From UBA6623 sp965238125 (GTDB taxonomy: Bacteria; Acidobacteriota; Terriglobia; Bryobacterales; UBA6623): DNA of 64,000 nucleotides. Below the pieces are notes generated by a model. It was not told the origin of the DNA, made no database searches, and worked only from the letters and a program-made list of their open reading frames with translations. Location of the stretch: NCBI GenBank assembly GCA_965238125.1, contig OZ250179.1, positions 4,960,001 to 5,024,000 of the forward strand, read 5' to 3'. Below, piece by piece: positions 32,372 through 41,142 of the stretch (within the stretch, counting starts at the first letter, position 1; each line of letters begins with the position of its first letter). The position numbers and the translations under genes were made by a program.

Positions 32372-34918
32372 ATGCTGTGTCGGTTGGTAGCTGGGTGCTT
32401 GTGGGCGGCGTTTGCCGTCGCTGTGCCGGCGGGCGCCGCGTTGCCGACTCCCGAATCCCATTTCGGCTTCCGCATGGGCGCCGATCGCGAGTTGGTGGAA
32501 TGGCGCCAAGTCGTCGACTACTACCGGCTCATCGCCAAAGCCGACAGCCGCGTCCGAGTGGATGAACTGGGCACGACGACCGAAGGGCGTCCTTTTCTTC
32601 TCGTTACGGTGGCTGATCCGCGGACTCTGGCCGATTTGGAGCGCTACCGGAGCATTCAGCGCCGATTGGCCGATCCACGAAAGACGTCCCAACAACAGGC
32701 TGAAGCGTTGATCGCGGAGGGCAAGACGGTTGTTCTTATCACTTGCTCGATCCACTCGAACGAGGTGGCGTCGACCCACACCGCGATTGAGTTTGTCCAT
32801 AAGCTGCTGACCCAAGACAGCCCCCGTCATCGCACGATCCTCCGCAACACGATTTTCCTGCTGATCCCCTCACTGAACCCGGATGGCGTAGACAAAGTCG
32901 CGGCGTGGTACCGCCGTTTTGTCGGTACCCGTTACGAGGGCGCACCCTTGGCCGAGCTGTATCACAAGTACACGGGCCACGATAACAACCGCGATTGGTA
33001 CATGTTCACGCAGAAAGAGACGCGGCTGACGGTCGAACAGGTTCATAACGTCTGGAAGCCGCAGATCGTGTATGACGTTCACCAGATGGGCAGTCGCGGC
33101 GCCCGTATGTTTTTGCCTCCGTGGATGGATCCGATCGATCCCAACATCGACTCACTGATTGTCCAGCAAGTGAACCAACTGGGAAGTGCCGTGGCGGTGG
33201 ACCTGACCGCCGCGGGCAAGAAGGGCGTCGTCATCAACGGGATCTACGATTACTTCGCTCCCGCCCGCCACTACCAGAGCTATCACGGCGGGTTGCGCTT
33301 GCTCAGTGAGAGCGCGGGTGTGCGGTTCGCGACGCCGATCAAGGTCCCCTTCTCGTCGCTGGAGATACGCGGGCGCGGCTACAGCGCCAAGACCCGCACG
33401 TGGAACTTTCTCGAGCCGTGGCCCGGGGGCGAATGGAAGCTTCGCGACATCGTGGACTATCAGCTCATCACCTTTGAGTCATGTCTCTACCAGGCGGCGC
33501 TGCAACGAGAGGACCTGCTGCGGAACTTTTATCGTATCCACAGTCGCGCCGTGGGCCGACAGACTCCCTGGGGTTTCGTTGTTCCGCGCGAGCAGCACGA
33601 CCGGAACGCCGCGCGGCGAATGCTGGAAACCTTGACGTTCGGACAGGTGGAGGTCGAACAGGCCGCCGAAGAGTTTCGGACCACCGTCGGTTTGTTCAAT
33701 GAGGGCGACTATGTCATTCGTCTGGCGCAACCCTATGGGGCTTTCGCCAAGACCCTGCTCGAAAGCCGGCAATACCCCGATTTACGGGAGTATCCCGACG
33801 GCCCGCTGCGGCGTCCCTACGACGTAACAGCTCACTCGCTGCCGTTGTTGCTGGGCGTCGAGACGGTGGAGCTGAAACAACCCTTGGACATTGAGTTGCG
33901 ACCGGCCGGAGAGTTCGACTGGGACGGCCATGTGGAAGAAGCCGAGTTCCTTTCCCTTTCGCCCGCCGTAAGCAACGCGTGGAAAGCGGTCAACCGCCTT
34001 CTCGCCGGCAACGCCGTCGTCGAGCGAGATCGCAGGACGGGAGAGTTTTTGATTCCACTTTCCGGGACGGCTGTCGAGATGATTCCGCGGTTGGCGGCCG
34101 AGCTTGACATCAGCTTTTCCGCGCCGGTGTCGGGCCCGGGCGGTCAACGACGAAGGTTGCGACGCCCGCGTATCGCCTTATACCGGGGTCAAGTGCCGAT
34201 GATGGACGAGGGTTGGACCCGCTGGGTACTCGACCAATACGAGTTCGCTTATGACAATATCGGCAACGAGCGCATCCAAGCCGGTGACCTCGGAGCCGAC
34301 TACGATGTGATCATCTTGCCGGATGCCGAACCCAGCGTTTTACACGCGGGTTACATCAAGGGCGCGCTTTATAACGGAGTCGAAGCCCCGCCGGACTACA
34401 CCGGAGGTATTGAAAACGTCGGCGCCGCCTCTCTGCGCCGTTTTTTGATCGGTGGAGGAACTGTCTTGGCGCTGAACAACGCATCGAGCTATGCGATCGA
34501 GCGGCTCGAAGCTCCGGTGCGGAACATCCTGAGCGGGCTCGGAAACCAACAGTTTTACGCTCCTGGGTCTTTACTCAAAGTCCAGGTCGACACCGCCCAT
34601 CCTCTGGCGCTTGGGATGAGGCCGCGCGAGGCGGTCTGGTTTGAGTCCGGACCGGCTTTTGAAACCGGCGCCGTCGCGAACAGCGGTTCACCGCGCAGCG
34701 TGCTCACCTACCCTCGGCGGGGCGTTTTGGCGTCGGGCTGGTTGTTGGGTGAGAAGTACTTGTCGAACCGTTCGGCCGTGCTCGACGTTCCGATGGGCGA
34801 CGGACGATTGGTGCTATTCGGCATCCGCCCGCAGTACCGCGGCCAATCCAACGCGACGTTCAAGATGCTGTTCAACGGCCTGTTCTATTTCGGGGAGCAG
34901 GTTAGCCGCGGGCCCTGA
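32372..34918 (+). CDS. exported M14-family zinc carboxypeptidase
   Basis: The 848-residue product carries a signal peptide (LVAGCLWAAFAVAVPAGAA) and an M14 peptidase domain. The zinc site is the HxxE of CSIHSNEVAS (about residue 127) with the third ligand in YDVHQMG (about 236); NRDWYMFTQKETR lies between them. Large C-terminal extensions include a flavodoxin- or GATase-like section (YDVIILPDAEPSVL, about 645) typical of the bacterial M14 relatives that are annotated as large secreted peptidases. The ATG at 32372 has AGGAGA 6 bases upstream; an earlier ATG at 32291 would bury the signal peptide. Confidence 0.85.
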   Translation: MLCRLVAGCLWAAFAVAVPAGAALPTPESHFGFRMGADRELVEWRQVVDYYRLIAKADSRVRVDELGTTTEGRPFLLVTVADPRTLADLERYRSIQRRLADPRKTSQQQAEALIAEGKTVVLITCSIHSNEVASTHTAIEFVHKLLTQDSPRHRTILRNTIFLLIPSLNPDGVDKVAAWYRRFVGTRYEGAPLAELYHKYTGHDNNRDWYMFTQKETRLTVEQVHNVWKPQIVYDVHQMGSRGARMFLPPWMDPIDPNIDSLIVQQVNQLGSAVAVDLTAAGKKGVVINGIYDYFAPARHYQSYHGGLRLLSESAGVRFATPIKVPFSSLEIRGRGYSAKTRTWNFLEPWPGGEWKLRDIVDYQLITFESCLYQAALQREDLLRNFYRIHSRAVGRQTPWGFVVPREQHDRNAARRMLETLTFGQVEVEQAAEEFRTTVGLFNEGDYVIRLAQPYGAFAKTLLESRQYPDLREYPDGPLRRPYDVTAHSLPLLLGVETVELKQPLDIELRPAGEFDWDGHVEEAEFLSLSPAVSNAWKAVNRLLAGNAVVERDRRTGEFLIPLSGTAVEMIPRLAAELDISFSAPVSGPGGQRRRLRRPRIALYRGQVPMMDEGWTRWVLDQYEFAYDNIGNERIQAGDLGADYDVIILPDAEPSVLHAGYIKGALYNGVEAPPDYTGGIENVGAASLRRFLIGGGTVLALNNASSYAIERLEAPVRNILSGLGNQQFYAPGSLLKVQVDTAHPLALGMRPREAVWFESGPAFETGAVANSGSPRSVLTYPRRGVLASGWLLGEKYLSNRSAVLDVPMGDGRLVLFGIRPQYRGQSNATFKMLFNGLFYFGEQVSRGP

Positions 34919-35051
34919 TTCGATGGACCCCGCGAGCCGTTTGCCGTGGAAAGGACCCGCCTCATTGGGAGCGGGACGAAGAGCGCTTTTCGGTTCACAT
35001 GTTCGTATCGTGCAGTTCTCTGATAACCCCAATGTATGCGGGCCTGGCTGT

Positions 35052-35111
35052 CAAGTGAGATTCGACGCAAGCACTTCAATCTAAACGGCTACGTAGTTTT
35101 GGCGAACGACA
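35052..35111 (+). repeat. left arm of a 60-bp inverted repeat
   Basis: The arm runs from CAAGTGAGATTCGACGC to TTTTGGCGAACGACA and matches the reverse complement of 38465-38524 at 57 of 60 bases. It has an inner palindrome CTACGTAG. The two arms bracket the EF-hand gene closely: 28 bp after its stop and 40 bp before its start. Confidence 0.85.
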
Positions 35112-35354
35112 GGTTTGCTTTTGCGCGGGAATTTCTTTCTCAGTGGAAATTAAGTTTGCCGAGCACAACCATGAGGACGACGGTGCCTGCTGCAATTGCC
35201 GCCGCCGGCAACGCCCACACCAACCAGCGGCGGCGCCGGACGCCCCTTGCGCCGCTCGGGTATCCCGGCACGCAAGTAAAGTAATTTGCCTGGCGTCGGG
35301 TCAATCGCATGCGTGCGTTGATGGCCCACCCGGAGGCCTCGAGGATCGCGCTTA

Positions 35355-36447
35355 CTGAGTCTCGCATAATATACTGTCAATCGAGACAAAGAGAAGACTG
35401 TTTCCAGAAAGCGGTAATCAAGCGCGGTTTGCGGCGCATTCGCCGCAGCGCTTTGCGGGCGCGCTCGTCGAGTTCCCAGTAGTCCTTCGGGCAGACGTTG
35501 GGCAACTCGTGCTGCTTCCAGTACGCCCAAATGTATTCCACCGGGTTCAACTCCGGCGCATAGGGCGGCAAGTACTCCGTTGCGATGTGATCCTCGGAGA
35601 GCTGGATGAACTCCCGCACCAGGCGGCTGCGGTGCGCCGGCAGCCGGTCCCAGACGATCAGCAGTGGGCCGTCGATGTGGCGCACCAAAGCCTTCAGGAA
35701 GTCGATGACCTCCAGCTCGCCGATCGCGCCGGGATAGAGCCGGAAGTAAAAGTTGCGCAACGTCAGCCCGGCCGACACCGACAGCTTGTCCCAGTTGAAG
35801 TTGAACTCCAACACCGGTGTCTCGCCGCGCGGCGCCCAGGTGCGGCAACGATGCGGCTTCTGACTCAATCCGCTTTCGTCGATGAAGACGATCGTACGTT
35901 CTTCTTTGCGGGCTTTTTTTTAATGGCCGGCCAAGTCTTGCGCTGCCAGCCGCGGATGGCCTCTTCGTTGCGCTCCCGCGCTTTGCCGACGGGCCGTTGC
36001 GGGCTCCAACCGAGCGCCCGCAGGATCTTCCAGACATGGCCCTCGTGATAGCGCACGCCGAACTCGTCTCCGATCAGACGAGCGACCCGCGGACAGCTCC
36101 ACAGCGGCGTCGGGAAGCCGTGCGCCTCGGGGCCTTCCAGCAGCAACGCCTCGAGGCGTTCGAGCTGCGCGGCGTCCAACAGCGGCTTACGGCCGGCGCG
36201 GCCGGCCTGGCGCAACCCGGCTTCGCCGTCACGCCGGTATCGTCGCAGCCACTCGCTGACGCTTTGCCGCGCGACCTTCAATCGCCTCGCTGTCTCGGAC
36301 TGACTACAGCCTTGCTCGACCAACCGGATCGCTTTGAAACGGCGCTTCTCCAGGGCCTCGAAATCCCGCCGTACGCCTTTTGTATTTCCCATACATACAA
36401 AGACGTACGTACCCCAAAAAGGTGTCACTTTATTTTGCGAGACTCAA
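35355..36447 (-). mobile_element. IS630-family insertion sequence, copy 1
   Basis: 1093 bp flanked by TA on both sides (35353-35354 and 36448-36449), the target duplication typical of IS630/Tc1-mariner elements. The inverted ends share TGAGTCTCGCA, followed by related AT-rich bases: CTGAGTCTCGCATAATATAC at one end and TTGAGTCTCGCAAAATAAAG at the other. Two further copies lie in the same orientation at 56567 and 62629. Confidence 0.92.
35377..36392 (-). CDS. IS630 transposase, joined by -1 frameshift, copy 1
   Basis: The first frame (from the ATG at 36392, MGNTKGVRRDFEALEKRR) has helix-turn-helix units (CSQSETARRLKVARQSVSEWLRRY) and ends at 35865. The second frame carries the catalytic part. 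Eight A's at the overlap, read as A-AAA-AAG, are a classic -1 slippery site. A -1 shift gives KKKARKEERTIVFIDESGLS, which restores the family's first Asp in FIDESG; the second Asp (LLIVWDRLPAHRS) and Glu (LPPYAPELNPVEYIW) follow. The fused enzyme is about 338 residues. An upstream ATG at 36428 lies almost in the terminal repeat and is less likely. Confidence 0.85.
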
Positions 36448-38424
36448 TAGGTCCCGCCCGCGAAGCTTCAGATGAGCCACAAGGGAGGCAGGGACCGCGA
36501 CGGCCGCCACCGCGGCCAGGACGCCGGCGAGGGTGGATTGCCAAGTAAGGCCGGCGAAGGTCTTCACAACGAATGCAGCCGAGGACCCGAGCGCGGCAAG
36601 AGCAATGCCTCCTCCCGCCAGCAGCCCGCCAATCGCTTGGCCGGAAGGAACCGACTGGACTTGCGAGGCAGGCGGTTTCTTCGCGAAAGCCGCTTGGACG
36701 CCGCTAACAGCCTCCGAGCCCGCAGCGTCGAGCTTCTCTTCCGCGGCGCCTGTGATGCTCTCGATCTTGCCCGTAACGACTCGCCCTAAGCGCTGGAAGG
36801 GCGCCATGACGGCTTCCCCTAAACTGACGGGATTCTCGACGATCCCGACCACGAAGGCGTCCATCTCCCGACCATCCACCTCATGGAAAACGCCTCGCTT
36901 GCCTACGTACAAGTTTCCCTTGCTGCCGGAGGTCACCGGAACAGCAACCTCATAGAGCTTTCCCTTCTCTTTCGATCCCACCTCCACATAGAGCACTAAC
37001 ATGTTGCTCGCGCGGGCGATGTTGGCGTGCTGAGAACGGTCGTGCACCTGGATGCTCAGGTTGAAGTGACGGCCGTCCATGATTAGTGTCCCAATCTCAA
37101 AAAGGGCCCGTCTTTTCGGGTTGTAGAGGTCGGGAAAGCTCACAAAGTTGTTGGCGAACGACAGTAGATAGGCCTGGTAAAGGATGACCTTCTCCAGGAG
37201 GCGGACATTGTCGAGAACGAAGGCGGTAGTCTTGCTCTGATCCATTAGCTCACGAGCGGCCCGAACCAATTGGGAGTCGTTCAGATACTCCCGCAATCTT
37301 TCAGCGCCCAGGCCCTCGACCCGGCAAGCCGGTTTCGAGTTGATCCAGTTTTCATGCGGGCTAAAGCACTCCTTTACGTGGCCCCACTGCTCTTTTGTCA
37401 GTTCCTTTTCGGCTGCGCCTTCCAGCAACGGCAGGAGAACCCCCTTTCGAAGATCCTCGAGCTGTACGGCGTAATGGGGATTGATTCGACTGTCGAAGTC
37501 CAGCATGCCGTCTGGCTGGGGGGGAGCCAGAGGAGCTCTGACCAGCAGGGATTGGACGGCGGAAGGATCGCCAAAATCGACTTCCTCCAGGTGTGAGATG
37601 CCTGCCGGCATCTGCTCGCCGACACGGCGATCCAGGAGGAGGGTCTGGCAGAGTACGAAGTATTCATCGATCTTGATCCGTAGGGAGGAGAACAGGGAGT
37701 AGGCGGAGGAGGTTGTCTCGCCCAAAGGCATGACGGGGGAGAAGGGTTCCCCATCAACCCGCTCGGCCTTTGCCAGCCAGCAGAGGAACGACTCGGTCTC
37801 GGTTAGAAATTCATCCAGATACTTCCGGCTTACTCCCTTGGAACCACTGGGATGTGAGTCGCCGCCGACAGTGGCAAGGATGTCGCTCAGAAACCGGCGG
37901 AGCGCGGCAGCGTCGTCACCCTGTGAGGCCTCGGGCAAGACAATCCCCGCCTCGCTGACCGCCCGGCCCTCCTCCTCCTTCTTAATCCGCCTCACTTGAT
38001 CGAGGGTAATCCGGGACTTTTCGGTGGAGTCGAGACGCGTCAGGATCTTGATCGCGGTCTCGACTATGCGCCGGCCCTCGTCGCTCTGATTACGAATCGC
38101 AGCCAACACCAGGGCGGTGTTGCCGGCGTTGGTGCCGGCATAGTCTTTCAGTTGTTCAAAGAGCCAGGAAATCGCTTGGCGAAGCTCGGAGCATCCTATG
38201 CGCCCGTCATGGTCGGTGTCCACAAGCTCGAGGAAGACGGGGTCAACGTTGATGGCCGCGATCGGAGCGCTCGTAGCGACCCAGTGGGCTTCATCCAGTT
38301 CGCCTACACGACGTAAGTCCCCGGCGCTCTCGACCTTGAGCTGAAGCGTGCCGCCAAAATACTGGAAGCGGAAGCGACCCCCACGATTCTCGTCGGTAAG
38401 ACCGTCCTTTGCGCCCCATGCCAT

Positions 38425-38688
38425 ATCAGGGACATTATAGTGAGATGTCCAGGTCTAGAGGGGTTGTGGTTCGCCAAAACTACGTAGCCGTTTAGACTGA
38501 AGTGCTCGCGTCGAATCTCACTTGGCGGCCGCATCTCGCCGAGCCGTCGCGTCTCGGCATAGTGCTTGGGTCTACTCGAAACCCTCGCGCCCCGGGCCCG
38601 TCGCTCGCACTCAGGGCTCTGATTCCGCGCCACAAGGTTGGGTGCGGCGACGCGGCACCGCGAACCCACCTGATTCTTTCACCGCTCC
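38425..38688. other. gap holding the right inverted-repeat arm
   Basis: No gene seen. Besides the 60-bp arm it contains CCCGTCGCTCGCACTCAGGGCT (from 38598), similar to the bases at the IS110 copy 1 insertion point (CCCGTCGCTTGCGCTCTGGGCT, from 3839), and a phrase ATTCTTTCACCGCTCC like those at 59370 and 43848. Confidence 0.4.
38465..38524 (-). repeat. right arm of a 60-bp inverted repeat
   Basis: Pairs with 35052-35111 (57 of 60 bases). It lies 40 bp upstream of the EF-hand gene start. Confidence 0.85.
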
Positions 38689-40287
38689 TCAATCGTAGTA
38701 TTCGAGGCCCAGGTGGGTGATCAGCTCTTCGCCGGCGAGCCAGCGCAGGGTGTTTTTCATCTTCATCAACTGAATGAAGATGTCGTGCTCGGGATAGATG
38801 CTCGGAGCGATCATGGGGCTCTTAAAATAGAACGACAGCCATTCCTGGATGCCGCCCATCCCGGCTCTTTGCGCCAGATCGAGGAACAGCGCCAAGTCCA
38901 AGACCAAAGGCGCCGCCAAGATCGAGTCCCGGCACAGGAAATTGATCTTGATCTGCATCGGCACGCCCAGCCAGCCGAAGATGTCGATGTTGTCCCATCC
39001 CTCCTTGGCGTCGCCGCGCGGAGGATAGTAGTTGATCCGCACGATGTGGTCGAAGTCTTTGTAGAGGTCGGGATATTCGTCCGGTTGCAGAATCACTTCC
39101 AGCGCGCCGAGCTTGCTGACTTCCTTGGTCTTGAAGGAGTCTGGGTCGTCCAAAACCAGCCCGTCGCGATTCCCCAGAATGTTGGTCGAGAACCAGCCGT
39201 TCAGCCCCAGCAGGCGGCTCTTGAGGCCGGGCGCGATAAGGGTCTTCATGAAGGTTTGGCCGGTCTTGTAGTCCTTGCCGCAGACCGGAACGTTTTGTTG
39301 CTTCGCCAACTCCAACATGGCCGGAAAATCGAGCGTTAGATTCGGCGCGCCGTTGGCGAACGGGACGCCTGATTTCAACGCGGCATAGGCGTAGATCTGC
39401 GAAGGCGAGATCTCGGGATCGCTCTGGAGCAGCCCCTTTTCGAAAGCCTCAAGGCTTTCATGCGACTCGGTCGCTCGTTGATAGATTTCGGTGGAGCCGC
39501 ACCAGATCACAACCAGCCGCGACAGGTCGTTCGCCTGCTTGAAGTCGGCGATGTCCCGCATCAACGCCTCGGCGTATTGCATCTTGTTGGCGGCGGACTT
39601 CTTGTTCTCTCCGTCAATGCGAGTGACGAAGCGATTTTCAAAAACGGCCGGCATCGGCTTGACCGACGACATCTCGCCGCTCACTTGATCCAGCAGGGCG
39701 GAATCGATGACGGCGGCGTGACGGGCGGCCTCGTAGGCGTTGCTTTCGTAGATGTCCCAACCGCCGAAGACCAGGTTGTCGAGGCCGGCGAGCGGGGTCA
39801 TCTCGCGGATGAGCGGGTTGCGGGCGTCAGTCCTCTTGCCGAGGCGAATGTGGCCGAGCTGACTCAGAGAACCGACCGGTTGCGCCAACCCTTTCTTGAT
39901 GAGCTCGACGCCGCCGATGAACGTCGTGGCGACCGCGCCCATGCCCGGCAAAAGCACGCCAAGCTTACCCTCGGGCGGCGTGATCGTGGGGCGTTCGCGC
40001 TTGGATTGCGCGGTCCGCACCTTACGGCCGGGGGTTCGCAACAACTCGGTTTGGCGGCTGTCGGCGCGAAACCGCTTGCGCTTGACGGCGTCATGAACTT
40101 GGTCGAGCGAGAGGCCGAGCGCGGCGGCGACTTCGGCCGCGTCGCCCAGCTTAAGGTCCCTTTCGCCCTTGACGAGGCTTAGGTAGAGGTGATGGTATCC
40201 GGGGCGCACATGCCGTTCGAGCTCCCGCAGGTTGACGTGATAAAGTTGCTCAGAGGAATCAGTAGAGGAGGTCATAAGTTTTACCAT
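38689..40287 (-). CDS. myo-inositol-1-phosphate synthase with N-terminal extension
   Basis: The enzyme converts glucose-6-phosphate to inositol-3-phosphate with NAD. From about residue 108 the 532-residue protein is a standard synthase: GKLGVLLPGMGAVATTFIGG (nucleotide binding), NPLIREMTPLAGLDNLVFGGWDI, VCGKDYKTGQTFMKT, GLNGWFSTNILGNRDG and FDHIVRINYYPPRGD. The first 100 residues are not part of the enzyme and contain a helix-turn-helix-like stretch (DAAEVAAALGLSLDQVHDAVKRK). The start may be ATG 40287 or ATG 40275; neither has a clear ribosome site. An AT-rich block (40285-40335) just upstream, including TATAGATAAT, is a probable promoter with a very short leader. Confidence 0.88.
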   Translation of the reverse strand: MVKLMTSSTDSSEQLYHVNLRELERHVRPGYHHLYLSLVKGERDLKLGDAAEVAAALGLSLDQVHDAVKRKRFRADSRQTELLRTPGRKVRTAQSKRERPTITPPEGKLGVLLPGMGAVATTFIGGVELIKKGLAQPVGSLSQLGHIRLGKRTDARNPLIREMTPLAGLDNLVFGGWDIYESNAYEAARHAAVIDSALLDQVSGEMSSVKPMPAVFENRFVTRIDGENKKSAANKMQYAEALMRDIADFKQANDLSRLVVIWCGSTEIYQRATESHESLEAFEKGLLQSDPEISPSQIYAYAALKSGVPFANGAPNLTLDFPAMLELAKQQNVPVCGKDYKTGQTFMKTLIAPGLKSRLLGLNGWFSTNILGNRDGLVLDDPDSFKTKEVSKLGALEVILQPDEYPDLYKDFDHIVRINYYPPRGDAKEGWDNIDIFGWLGVPMQIKINFLCRDSILAAPLVLDLALFLDLAQRAGMGGIQEWLSFYFKSPMIAPSIYPEHDIFIQLMKMKNTLRWLAGEELITHLGLEYYD

Positions 40288-40335
40288 CAGACAATATATA
40301 TATATTATCTATAGACAGTTAGTATACAATTGTGC
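40288..40335 (-). promoter_or_regulatory. AT-rich promoter region of inositol-phosphate synthase gene
   Basis: In a GC-rich window this 48-bp block is strikingly AT-rich. On the minus strand TTGTAT and TAGATAAT could serve as -35 and -10 boxes, though the spacing is about 14 bp and therefore short. The leader would be 10-20 bases. Confidence 0.35.
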
Positions 40336-40400
40336 GTCTCTACGTCAAGTTCAGGAATGTGGGGAAACCCACGCCTGCTCAAGTCGGGGCCGGGGCTGCC

Positions 40401-41120
40401 CTACCCCGGCCCGAATTCGATCAGGACGGCGGTGAGGTTGTCGCGGCTGCCGGCGCGGAGGGCGGCGCGAAGGAGGCGGTCGAGTGATTTGCGGGCGTTG
40501 CCGCGGTTGGCGAGGATCTTGGCGAGATCCTCGTCGGAGAGTGGACCGTGCACGCCGTCGGTGGTCATCAGGGCACGGTCTCCGGGTTCGAGCGAGGTCT
40601 TCGCGGTATGGACCAAGATGTCTTCCGACGAGCCGAGCGCCATCGTCAGCACCCGGCCGATGTCGTCGTCGAGTTCAGCGGCGGTGGGGCGCCAAGCGGC
40701 TTCGTTTCCGAGCGTGTGGTCGTGGGAGAGCTGAGTTAGTTTCCCGTCGCGCCACCAATAAAGACGGCTGTCGCCGACGTTCGCAATATGCAGAGTGTCC
40801 GAGTCCCACACGCAGGCGACCGCGGTTGAGGCCATGCCGTCGCACTTTTCGGCAGTCGCGGCGCGTTCGCGGACGACGTCGTTGGCGCGCCGAACCGCCT
40901 CGCGTAACCGCTGTTCGGGCGGTAGGTCTTCCTCCGGCGATCGAAGATAGTCGAGGATCGTGCCGGCGGTTGCCTGGGAAGCTTCCTCGCCGCAGGGCGC
41001 TCCGCCCATGCCGTCAGCGATGACGGCGGCGGAGAGTTCCGCGTCGGCCAGCCAGCAGTCTTCATTCTTTGAACGAATCGGGCCGGTCTCACTCTTGCCC
41101 GCGATGTCGATGGCTTTCAT
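40401..41120 (-). CDS. PP2C-family Ser/Thr protein phosphatase
   Basis: The 239-residue protein is a PPM/PP2C metal-dependent phosphatase of the PrpC/Stp type. The motifs are SETGPIRSKNEDCW (RxxNED, about residue 15), VIADGMGGAPCGEEAS (DGMGG, about 34), STAVACVWDSDTLHIANVGDSRLYWW (about 95), LMTTDGVHGPLSD (about 185) and GSRDNLTAVLIEF (about 225). All metal-binding Asp residues are present. I start at ATG 41120; the longer open frame upstream overlaps the cytochrome gene. It ends a four-gene minus-strand cluster; the FHA domains encoded 3 kb upstream bind phosphothreonine and are plausible partners. Confidence 0.88.
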   Translation of the reverse strand: MKAIDIAGKSETGPIRSKNEDCWLADAELSAAVIADGMGGAPCGEEASQATAGTILDYLRSPEEDLPPEQRLREAVRRANDVVRERAATAEKCDGMASTAVACVWDSDTLHIANVGDSRLYWWRDGKLTQLSHDHTLGNEAAWRPTAAELDDDIGRVLTMALGSSEDILVHTAKTSLEPGDRALMTTDGVHGPLSDEDLAKILANRGNARKSLDRLLRAALRAGSRDNLTAVLIEFGPG

Positions 41121-41142
41121 GGCGAATGGCGGCGGGTCGGCA

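Larger units (their letters stand above)
35140..38424 (-). pseudogene. EF-hand membrane protein gene split by IS630
   Basis: The gene runs from the ATG at 38424 to 36448 and, after the IS630 copy, from 35352 to 35140. Removing the element and one TA copy gives an unbroken 729-residue frame: RGRDL joins directly to SAILEASGWAINARM. Near residue 69 a canonical Ca-binding loop DTDHDGRIGCSE is visible. A long helical middle has no motif I recognise. The C-terminal 200 residues have three membrane helices (GLLAGGGIALAALGSSAAFV; AGVLAAVAAVAVPASLVAHL; WLVWALPAAAIAAGTVVLMV), the last now stranded beyond the IS. The current product would stop after DLLSLAK, losing the last helix. Function unknown. Confidence 0.75.

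Noticed and set aside
35052..35111. Inverted-repeat arm as a coding fragment (frame reading EIRRKHFNLNGYVVLAN)
   Set aside because: The same peptide in the other arm reflects DNA identity only; neither frame extends into a gene.
35150..36037. Long minus-strand ORF inside each IS630 copy, rich in Arg and Gly
   Set aside because: It runs in the third frame across the transposase and has no domain; the -1 fused frame explains the region.
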